This document shows, one piece after another, positions 57,535-64,000 of a stretch of DNA of 64,000 nucleotides. Position 1 is the first letter of the stretch. Each line of letters begins with the position of its first letter. The position numbers and the translations under genes were made by a program. Origin of the DNA: Rahnella inusitata (lineage in GTDB: Bacteria; Pseudomonadota; Gammaproteobacteria; Enterobacterales; Enterobacteriaceae); assembly GCF_003263515.1 (NCBI RefSeq), contig NZ_JYDE01000014.1, positions 62,001-126,000 of the forward strand, in the 5' to 3' direction. The notes under the pieces are model-generated. The model was given only the letters and a program-made list of their open reading frames with translations. It made no database searches and had not been told where the DNA came from.

Positions 57535-58652
57535 TGACCGGCCACACGTTAGCGCTGGCACAGCAACTGCTCGGCTTTGACACCATCAATCCGCCCGGCG
57601 ACGAAGCGGCCTGCATGGCGTTTTTTGCCGGCTGGCTGGAGACGCAGGGTTTTGACGTCACGCTCAGCGGCTTTGGCGAAAAGCGTGTCAATCTGATCGC
57701 GAAAATGCCGGGCAGCCAGCCCGGCAAACCGCTGGCCTTCACCGGCCATCTGGACACCGTGCCGCTGGGGAATCAGACCTGGCAGCACGATCCCTTTGGG
57801 TCAGACGTCACTGCCGAAAAGTTGTACGGACGGGGGGCGAGCGATATGAAAGCGGCGGTCGCGGCGTTTGCCGTAGCCTGCGTGACGCATCAGACCGCCA
57901 TTCGCGCCGGAAAGGGCGTCGTCATGATCATTACCGGTGGGGAAGAAACCGGCTGCGACGGGGCGAAAGCGCTGATCGACGAAGGGATGCTGCCACCGGT
58001 CGGGGCGCTGATCGTCGGTGAACCGACCGCTAACTATCCGGTTATTGGCCATAAAGGCGCGTTATGGCTGCGCTGCGAAACGCGCGGTAAAACCGCCCAC
58101 GGCGCGATGCCGGAGCTGGGGGTTAACGCTATTTATCTCGCCACTGAAGCGCTGGGAAAAATTCAGCATTTCGAACCGGGCGCGTCGCACCCGCTGATGA
58201 AAAAGCCGACGCTGAACGTCGGACGTATTCATGGCGGGCTGAACATCAATTCGGTGCCCGATCATACCGAATTTGACGTGGATATCCGCACCGCGCCAAA
58301 CCTGCAACATGCGACCATTCGCCAGAATCTCACCACTGCACTCGGTGACAACGTCACGATTTCCACGCTGGTCGATTTGCCTGCGGTGCTCAGTGCGCAA
58401 GATAACAGTTGGATAAGCAACGTCTACCGGCGATGTCAGTCGCTGCACGCCGCCACGCTTGAGGCGAAAATCATGCCGTATTTCACCGATGCGTCGTTGC
58501 TGTTACCGGCACTGAATCATCCGCCGTGCATTATTCTCGGGCCGGGTGAGCCGGGTATGGCGCATCAGACAGATGAATATTGTCTGCTGAGCCGTCTGGC
58601 GGAAGCGGAATATCTGTATGGCGAGCTGATTGTCGACTGGCAGGAACACTAG
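57534..58652 (+). CDS. M20-family amidohydrolase (ArgE/DapE/ACY1 group)
   Basis: 372 residues with intact metal-site motifs: FTGHLDTVPLG (His, catalytic Asp), YGRGASDMKAAVAAF (bridging Asp), TGGEETGC (catalytic Glu and metal Glu), LIVGEPTANYPVIGHKG, and the last His in MAHQTDEY. The lid domain has KTAHGAMPELGVNAI. These enzymes remove an acyl or formyl group from an amine; B. subtilis YlmB of this group deformylates a thiamin breakdown product for TenA, a suggestive parallel with the TenA-like gene nearby. It is the last gene of the operon and is followed by a strong hairpin. Confidence 0.9.
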   Translation: MTGHTLALAQQLLGFDTINPPGDEAACMAFFAGWLETQGFDVTLSGFGEKRVNLIAKMPGSQPGKPLAFTGHLDTVPLGNQTWQHDPFGSDVTAEKLYGRGASDMKAAVAAFAVACVTHQTAIRAGKGVVMIITGGEETGCDGAKALIDEGMLPPVGALIVGEPTANYPVIGHKGALWLRCETRGKTAHGAMPELGVNAIYLATEALGKIQHFEPGASHPLMKKPTLNVGRIHGGLNINSVPDHTEFDVDIRTAPNLQHATIRQNLTTALGDNVTISTLVDLPAVLSAQDNSWISNVYRRCQSLHAATLEAKIMPYFTDASLLLPALNHPPCIILGPGEPGMAHQTDEYCLLSRLAEAEYLYGELIVDWQEH

Positions 58653-58663
58653 GGCGGGAAAAG

Positions 58664-58696
58664 CCGCGACCGGCAGAGTGATCATGCCGGTCGCGG
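58664..58696. terminator. Bidirectional hairpin between the M20 gene and fhuE
   Basis: CCGCGACCGGCA and TGCCGGTCGCGG form a perfect 12-bp stem around a 9-nt loop. The two genes converge. Only TGTTTATAT follows, so the T run is weak. Confidence 0.8.
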
Positions 58697-58717
58697 TGTT
58701 TATATAAAGAAGAAAAA

Positions 58718-60934
58718 TCAGAAGCTGTAGTTTGCCGTCACCGACACGTTACGCGGTTCGCCGTACACCACATACTGGTTCACGCTGGTGTCGTATTCCT
58801 TATCGAACAGGTTATTGATGTTCGCCTGCACGGAAAGCTGTCTGGTCACCTGGTAACGGCTGAACAGGTTAACCAGCGCGTAGCTGCCCTGTTCGGCATG
58901 ACGGGTGCCATCGCCATCAGGACCGGCAACATCACTCCAGACGTGAGTCTGCCAGTTCACACCGCCGCCGATGGTCAGATCCTGCAACTGCGGTAAACGG
59001 TAACTGGTGAACAGGCGCAACTGAGTACGCGGTTGTTCCGGATTCACGGCATCGTCATTTTCATCTTCGGCCACGTAACGCGTGCCGCCGAAGGTCATCT
59101 GCCAGTTGTCCGTCACTGCGCCATTCACTTCAAACTCAACGCCACGGCTCACGGTGCCGTTTTTACCTTCATACGCATAATCCTGCGTGCCCGGAATAAC
59201 GCGGCCGGTGGATTGCGCGACGTTATCTAGCTCTGCACGGAAGACCGACACCGAGGTGGTGAGACGGCTGTTAAACCAGTCGGATTTCACGCCCGCTTCG
59301 TAGTTTTTGCCGATGACCGGTGACAGGTAAGCACCGTTGATGTCGCGGTAGGTCTGTGGCTGGAACACCGAGGTATAGCTGGCGTACGTTGACCAGTTGT
59401 CGTTGATGTCGAACACCAGGCCGGCGTACGGCGTGATGTTGTTCTTCTCAATCTGATCCGTCAGCGTGTGTGAATTCCAGTTGGTATAACGCGCGCCCAA
59501 AATCATGTGCAGCGGATCTGCCAGAGAAAGACGGGTGGCGATATAGCCAGATTTCTGGCGGATCACGTCTTCCTGTGCCAGCGAGCGCGGGCCCCAGTCG
59601 GTTTCAGGGAACTGGCTGTTGTAATTGTTAAAGTTACCCAGCTCTTCGGAGGAGATATTGGCGAAGGCACTGTAGTAAGTGTTTTGTTGTTTGCTGTAGC
59701 TGACACCGGTCATCAGCTCATGCTCGCGGCCAAACAGTTCGAAGGGGCCGCTGGCGAAGGTATCGACGGAATCCACTTTGCGCTTGCCGGTGTTGTAGCC
59801 GGTGCCGCCGACAACCGGATAACCGGCGTAAGAAGAGACGCCCGCGCCGGTGTTTTTATCGAAGTAACCGTCGATGTACAGCATTTTACTGTCGATCATC
59901 GTTTCGTTATGCGTGCCGTTCAGGGTCAGCGTCCAGCCGTTATCGAATGACTGTTTGATCGTAGTGAAGAGTTTTTTAGTCTCTTTATTACTGTATGCCC
60001 AGTCCGGCGCAGAGTTGAAACCACGGCGATAACTGGTTTTGCTGCCGTCGATGTACCAGCGCGGCATTCCACCCCAGGTCGGGCTGTCGGTGTCGTTTTG
60101 CTGGAATTCATAACCGGCGGAGAGCAAGGTCGAATCGGTCAGATCCGCATCCACGGCGGCGTAGACGAATTTTTTTGTTGCGCCGTAGCGTTCGACGTAG
60201 CTGTTTTTGTCCTCATAGCCGGTGACCAGACGGCCACGCACGTTGCCGGATTCACTCAGCGGCGTAGAGAGATCGGCGACATAACGCTGTTTGTTCCAGC
60301 TGCCGTAGGTGGCGGATACATTGCCGGTAAACTCTTTGCTGTCGGCGTGTTTACGTACCATGTTCACCGACGCGGAAGGGTTACCAGGGCCGGTCATCAG
60401 GCCGGTCGCGCCGCGCACCACTTCAATACGTTCATACAACGCGGTATCTGATTCGGCGTCGCCCAGATTCCAACGCGGTTCGAAGACCGTCGGAATGCCG
60501 TCAGTCATATAGTTGTCGATCAGGAACCCGCGTGAGTAATAGGTCCGGCGATCCATATCGGCCACGCTTTGTGAAATGCCGGTGGTGTTATTGAGCACGT
60601 CACCGAGGGACAGCAGTTGCTGATCCTGCATACGCTGTTTGCTGATAATGGTGACCGACTGAGGAATATCACGCTGCGTCAGCAGCATCTTGGTGCCTGC
60701 GGTGGTAACCGGCACGCTGTAATCCTGCGCGGTGCTGCCGGTGTCGTTGCCGCCGGTCTGACCGGTCACAACCACCGTATCGTCGGCGGCTTTGGGTGCC
60801 GTGGTTTCTGCCGCATGAACGGAATGAAGGGAAGAAGAAACAAAGAGAGCAATCACGGAAAGTGAAAGTTTCCGGCCTGCATTATTTCTCTTCTGCGCTG
60901 ACTGAACTGGATGGATCCCTGAAACGGACAACAT
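58718..60934 (-). CDS. fhuE: TonB-dependent ferric siderophore receptor FhuE
   Basis: The ATG at 60934 (MLSVSGIHPVQSAQKRNNAG) follows GGAGAA; an ATG far upstream would add a non-signal leader. The 738-residue protein has a signal peptide to about AETTAP and a TonB box DTVVVT. It matches E. coli FhuE over its length, for example SAGTKMQMTQRDIPQSVTI (here TAGTKMLLTQRDIPQSVTI), SRWNLGDA-type block EPRWNLGDAES, GATGLMTGPGNPSASVNMVR, LADPLHMILGARYTNW and TPYAGLVFDINDNWSTYASY. FhuE imports iron bound to coprogen and rhodotorulic acid. The plug domain occupies about residues 75-185, followed by the barrel. A Fur-like site lies upstream. Confidence 0.93.
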   Translation of the reverse strand: MLSVSGIHPVQSAQKRNNAGRKLSLSVIALFVSSSLHSVHAAETTAPKAADDTVVVTGQTGGNDTGSTAQDYSVPVTTAGTKMLLTQRDIPQSVTIISKQRMQDQQLLSLGDVLNNTTGISQSVADMDRRTYYSRGFLIDNYMTDGIPTVFEPRWNLGDAESDTALYERIEVVRGATGLMTGPGNPSASVNMVRKHADSKEFTGNVSATYGSWNKQRYVADLSTPLSESGNVRGRLVTGYEDKNSYVERYGATKKFVYAAVDADLTDSTLLSAGYEFQQNDTDSPTWGGMPRWYIDGSKTSYRRGFNSAPDWAYSNKETKKLFTTIKQSFDNGWTLTLNGTHNETMIDSKMLYIDGYFDKNTGAGVSSYAGYPVVGGTGYNTGKRKVDSVDTFASGPFELFGREHELMTGVSYSKQQNTYYSAFANISSEELGNFNNYNSQFPETDWGPRSLAQEDVIRQKSGYIATRLSLADPLHMILGARYTNWNSHTLTDQIEKNNITPYAGLVFDINDNWSTYASYTSVFQPQTYRDINGAYLSPVIGKNYEAGVKSDWFNSRLTTSVSVFRAELDNVAQSTGRVIPGTQDYAYEGKNGTVSRGVEFEVNGAVTDNWQMTFGGTRYVAEDENDDAVNPEQPRTQLRLFTSYRLPQLQDLTIGGGVNWQTHVWSDVAGPDGDGTRHAEQGSYALVNLFSRYQVTRQLSVQANINNLFDKEYDTSVNQYVVYGEPRNVSVTANYSF

Positions 60935-61090
60935 TGTGATTCTCCAAACGATTATTTTATTTTTGGATACTGCTTTTACTTCGCCACTGTTTTTTAGTTT
61001 TTTATCGCGTGATTGCCCTGCTAAACACATCCGCCAGACCCGCAAAAACACAGGCCGGAAGGGGGATTCGAGCGTGCAGTCAATAAAACG

Positions 61091-61110
61091 AATGAGAATA
61101 ATACGCATTG
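61091..61110 (-). promoter_or_regulatory. Fur-box-like site upstream of fhuE
   Basis: AATGAGAATAATACGCATTG resembles the Fur consensus of three GATAAT-type hexamers around a dyad, with good matches in AATGAGAATAAT and ACGCATT. It lies about 160 nt before the fhuE start. Iron-replete Fur would repress the receptor. Confidence 0.6.
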
Positions 61111-61319
61111 AGCTTTAAGGTGTAAATAAATATAACAAAGGTAAATTTCATGACGGAATTGGGAAAAAGTGCAGAAAAGACGAAGGGTTTATATTAGCGA
61201 GACTTAAGCGAAATAATTGTCACAAAAGCCCGTGGAATGTGTTTCGGGTATCGTGTTTATTTATATTTTCATTGCATCCAATAAACACAATGAATGAATT
61301 TCGCTTAGTTTAGCCATTA

Positions 61320-61343
61320 AGAAATCTAGACATCTAAACGTTC
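61320..61343 (+). promoter_or_regulatory. Tandem MetJ (met box) operator upstream of mmuM
   Basis: Three contiguous 8-nt units resemble the met box AGACGTCT: AGAAATCT, AGACATCT and AAACGTTC. The first differs at two positions, the second at one and the third at three. Tandem boxes without spacing are the MetJ pattern. They lie 82 nt upstream of the methyltransferase start. Confidence 0.8.
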
Positions 61344-61424
61344 GTTTTGTAGAGTGGTGCCAACTTTCGGGAAACGCTGGGGCGGACGTTGATTCGCTTA
61401 CGAAAAACACCAGGTGACGACACA

Positions 61425-62327
61425 ATGATCAATAACATTCAAATCCTCGATGGCGGCATGGGTCGCGAACTGGCCCGCATGGGCGCGCCGTTTCGTCAGC
61501 CTGAGTGGTCGGCGCTGGCGCTCATTGAAGCCCCGCATTTTGTCCGCACCGCCCATGATGCTTTTATTGCCGCCGGTTCTCAGGTGATTACAACCAATAG
61601 CTACGCTGTGGTGCCTTTTCATATCAGCGACGCCGTATTTGCTGAGCAGGGTGCGGCGCTGATTGCGCTTTCCGGCAAGCTGGCGCGTGAAGCCGCCGAT
61701 GCCGCGCAGACGCCGGTAAAAGTGGCCGGTTCTCTTCCTCCGGTGCTGGGCTCTTACCGCCCGGATCTGTTCGAGCCGGTAGCGGCGAAAAAATTACTCA
61801 AGGTGCTGGTGGAAAATCTGACCAGTACTGTGGATATCTGGCTGGCAGAAACCCAGAGTTCGGTGGCGGAAGTGGAAGCCGTGCGCGACGTGCTGGGCGA
61901 TGACCCGCGTCCGCTGTGGTTTTCGTTTACCTTGCAGGATCAGCTGGATGAACAGGGCCGCGCGCATCTGCGCTCCGGTGAATCCATCGAAGAGGCGGTT
62001 GCGGCAGTATTGCGTTTATCCGCCAGCGCGATTTTATTCAACTGTAGCCGCCCGGAAGTGATGGCTGCCGCGGTGCAGGCCGCACGCGCTGCGCTTAACG
62101 CAGAAAATTCTGCACTGGATATCGGCGTGTACGCCAACGCCTTCGAGCCTTCAGATAACCAACGCGGTGCCAATGAAGGGCTGAGCAAAATGCGTCAGGA
62201 TACGGATCCTGCTGGTTATCTGGATTTCGCCGAGGACTGGGTGGCGCAGGGCGCGACGCTGGTTGGCGGCTGCTGTGGTATCGGACCGGAACACATTGCC
62301 GCGCTGAAACAGGCGTTCAGTAAATAG
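61425..62327 (+). CDS. mmuM: Homocysteine S-methyltransferase MmuM
   Basis: The ATG at 61425 (MINNIQILDGGMGRELARMG) follows AGGTGA. The 300-residue protein carries the family motifs: LDGGMGREL, SQVITTNSYAV, and the zinc Cys set in LFNCSRPE and GGCCGIGPEH. E. coli MmuM (YagD) moves a methyl group from S-methylmethionine to homocysteine. A tandem MetJ site upstream supports a methionine-related role. The usual partner, permease mmuP, is not upstream; a peptide-type ABC operon begins 70 nt downstream and may bring in the substrate. Confidence 0.92.
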   Translation: MINNIQILDGGMGRELARMGAPFRQPEWSALALIEAPHFVRTAHDAFIAAGSQVITTNSYAVVPFHISDAVFAEQGAALIALSGKLAREAADAAQTPVKVAGSLPPVLGSYRPDLFEPVAAKKLLKVLVENLTSTVDIWLAETQSSVAEVEAVRDVLGDDPRPLWFSFTLQDQLDEQGRAHLRSGESIEEAVAAVLRLSASAILFNCSRPEVMAAAVQAARAALNAENSALDIGVYANAFEPSDNQRGANEGLSKMRQDTDPAGYLDFAEDWVAQGATLVGGCCGIGPEHIAALKQAFSK

Positions 62328-62361
62328 CATCATTAAAAATAAAAATTATTGAATCAGAGCT

Positions 62362-62379
62362 TGAGGGCGAATGCCCTCA
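62362..62379 (+). other. Small hairpin in the mmuM to binding-protein gap
   Basis: TGAGGGC, loop GAAT and GCCCTCA form a 7-bp stem with no T run. It may stabilise or process the transcript between the two genes. Confidence 0.5.
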
Positions 62380-62396
62380 GTGACAGGGGATAAAAC

Positions 62397-63941
62397 ATGA
62401 TCGATCGTCGTTCGTTTATTAAAAGCGCGGGGGCACTTTCCATCGCCGCCGCCACCAGTTCCACCTGGCTGGGCAAAGCCTTTGCCGCCGAAGCGGAAAA
62501 ACCAAAGAAGGGCGGTCACCTGGTGGTGGGCGTCGATAACGCCTCCAGCACCGACCGTCTGGATCCGGCGTTCTGGTTCGAAACCTACATGTACTTTGTC
62601 GGCTCGCAGCTGTTCAACAATCTGGTCGAAATCGACGAGAGCGCCAAACTTGCGCCTTCGCTGGCCGAATCCTGGGCATCGACCGATGGCAGCAAAACCT
62701 GGGTGCTGAAAATCCGTCAGGGCGTGCAGTTCCACGATGGCCGCTCGCTTGGCGCAAAAGACGTGGTGTACTCCCTGAATCACCACCGTGGCGAGAAATC
62801 CACCTCACCGGTGAAAGGCTATCTGGAAACCGCCAGCTCGATTGAAGCGACCGGCGAATATGAAGTCACCATCAAACTGACCGCGCCGGACGTCGAATTC
62901 GTCTGGTTGCTGAGCGCCGTGCATTTTGCGATCACCGCCGAAAACGAAAGTTTCGATAAAGGCATCGGCACCGGGGCGTTCATTCTGGAGAAATTCCAGC
63001 CGGGCGTGACCACCCTGACCAAACGCAATCCGAACTACTGGAACAGCGAACGCGGCCACGTGGATTCGGTAGAAACGCTGGCGATGAACGATTCCACCGC
63101 ACGCGTTGCGGCGCTGGTCAGCGGCTCCGCGCAGCTCATTAACCGCGTGAACCCGCGCATTGTCAGCCGTATCGAACGCATGCCAAATCTGAAACTGGTG
63201 CGCGCCAAAGACAGCATGATTTATACCTTCCCAGGGCTGTCGAATCTGGCGCCGTTCGATAATGTCGATGGCCGTCTGGCGCTGAAATACGCGATCGACC
63301 GCCAGCAAATTATTGATACTGTGCTTGGCGGTTACGCCAGCGTGGCCAACGACAATCCGATCTTCCCGTCGAACCGTTACTTCGCCAAAGATATTCCGCA
63401 GCGTCCGTATGACCCTGAAAAAGCGCAGTTCCACTGGAAGAAATCTGGCTTCAGCGGCCCGCTGACGCTTAACGTCGCCGACGCCGGTTTTCCGGGCGCG
63501 GTCGATGCCGGTCAGCTTTATCAGCAATCTGCCGCGAAAGCCGGGATCAATCTTAACGTGGTGCGCGTGCCGGACGATGCGTTCTGGAATGACATCTGGC
63601 AGAAGAAAGCCTTTGTGTCGTCAAACTGGGCGAACCGTCCGACCGCCGATGCGCTGCTTTCTTTAGTGTTCACCAGCCAGTCTTCGTGGAATGAGTCCGC
63701 CTGGCACGTTCCGGCCTTTGATGCGATGGTGAAAGCCGCGCGCGGTGAGCCGGACGAAGCCCGCCGTAAGCAGATTTACCATGATATTCAGGTGATGCTG
63801 GTCGACCAGGGCAGTGAAATCATTCCGCTGTATGCCGATGCGCTCGATGGCTGTTCAACAAAAATTAAAGGGTTCACCTCCGTTCCGGGAATGCCGCTCA
63901 GTGGCAACCGTGCGGCAGAGAAAGTCTGGATCGAAGGCTGA
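62397..63941 (+). CDS. ABC transporter solute-binding protein, family 5 (DppA/OppA-like), Tat signal
   Basis: 514 residues; GGGGAT precedes the ATG. The N-terminus MIDRRSFIKSAGALSIAAAT is a twin-arginine signal (RRSFIK) with AKAFAAE-like cleavage site GKAFAAEAE, so it is exported folded. The family 5 blocks are present: LVVGVDNASSTDRLDPAF, LAPSLAESWASTDGSKTWVL, LRIRQGVQFHDGR-type KIRQGVQFHDGRSLGAKDVV, LALKYAIDRQQIIDTVLGGY and EIIPLYADALDGCSTKIKG. Ligands of this family are peptides, opines, nickel or sugars. Given the MetJ site and the methyltransferase gene upstream, a methionine-like or sulfur compound is plausible. Confidence 0.92.
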   Translation: MIDRRSFIKSAGALSIAAATSSTWLGKAFAAEAEKPKKGGHLVVGVDNASSTDRLDPAFWFETYMYFVGSQLFNNLVEIDESAKLAPSLAESWASTDGSKTWVLKIRQGVQFHDGRSLGAKDVVYSLNHHRGEKSTSPVKGYLETASSIEATGEYEVTIKLTAPDVEFVWLLSAVHFAITAENESFDKGIGTGAFILEKFQPGVTTLTKRNPNYWNSERGHVDSVETLAMNDSTARVAALVSGSAQLINRVNPRIVSRIERMPNLKLVRAKDSMIYTFPGLSNLAPFDNVDGRLALKYAIDRQQIIDTVLGGYASVANDNPIFPSNRYFAKDIPQRPYDPEKAQFHWKKSGFSGPLTLNVADAGFPGAVDAGQLYQQSAAKAGINLNVVRVPDDAFWNDIWQKKAFVSSNWANRPTADALLSLVFTSQSSWNESAWHVPAFDAMVKAARGEPDEARRKQIYHDIQVMLVDQGSEIIPLYADALDGCSTKIKGFTSVPGMPLSGNRAAEKVWIEG

Positions 63942-63954
63942 GCCGGGTAAAATA

Positions 63955-64000
63955 ATGTCTGATTTGTCCTCACCAAATACAACTCAACGGCCTGCGGGCC
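63955..64000 (+). CDS. Start of the next ABC operon gene, probably permease (partial)
   Basis: An ATG at 63955, 13 nt after the binding-protein stop, opens a frame MSDLSSPNTTQRPAG to the window edge. A hydrophilic N-terminal start is common in family 5 ABC permeases, which follow their binding-protein gene. Only 15 codons are visible. Confidence 0.4.
   Translation, partial: MSDLSSPNTTQRPAG

Overview
The window is chromosomal DNA of a gammaproteobacterium of the order Enterobacterales. The evidence is a lambda-type tail operon, a complete enterobacterial type VI secretion (T6SS) operon, and recognisable FhuE, YdbC/PdxI, YciF, MmuM and PncC-family genes. A member of the Yersiniaceae (Rahnella, Ewingella or Serratia-like) is my guess; nothing in the window fixes the genus.

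Layout. 1-12 kb: right part of a lambdoid prophage, with tape measure C-terminus, tail proteins M, L, K, I and J, two unknown small tail-region proteins, a Cor-like superinfection-exclusion lipoprotein and a tail fibre with a peptidase S74 chaperone domain. 12-17 kb: accessory and decayed DNA. It holds a perfect SOS box driving a small gene and a UmuD'-like protein without a catalytic dyad, two shredded copies of that gene, two related 63-64 residue proteins, a family of hairpins, a PncC-like gene, yciF with a nonsense-broken yciE, and a 76-nt relic with tRNA geometry. 17-28 kb: ordinary metabolic and regulatory genes (orphan amino-acid ABC ATPase, GDPD-like protein, pdxI with a LysR gene, VOC protein, SDR with an AraC gene, LysR with an NepI-like exporter and an alpha/beta hydrolase). 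28-48.2 kb: one T6SS operon on the minus strand in the order tssB, tssC, hcp, tssE, tssF, tssG, vgrG, unknown, PAAR, tssA, tssJ, tssK, tssL, tssM, clpV, VasL/TagA-type gene. A converging unknown gene at its far end has a possible RelE-like C-terminus.

48.7-58.7 kb: a catabolic island I cannot match to a known pathway. It has a TenA-like protein, a BtpA/SgcQ protein, a PfkB kinase, a CUT2-type sugar ABC transporter (binding protein, one-domain ATPase, permease), a phosphotriesterase-like hydrolase, a glutamine-amidotransferase-like protein and an M20 amidohydrolase. Its LacI-type regulator carries a frameshift, and two identical 14-bp palindromes lie in front of the transporter operon. 58.7-64 kb: FhuE siderophore receptor with a Fur-like site, homocysteine S-methyltransferase behind a tandem MetJ box, and a Tat-exported family 5 solute-binding protein starting a further ABC operon that runs off the window.

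The most novel parts are the catabolic island, the 12-17 kb decaying module array with its UmuD'-mimic, and the gene beside the T6SS. All functional statements come from reading motifs and recalled family sequences; no search was run.
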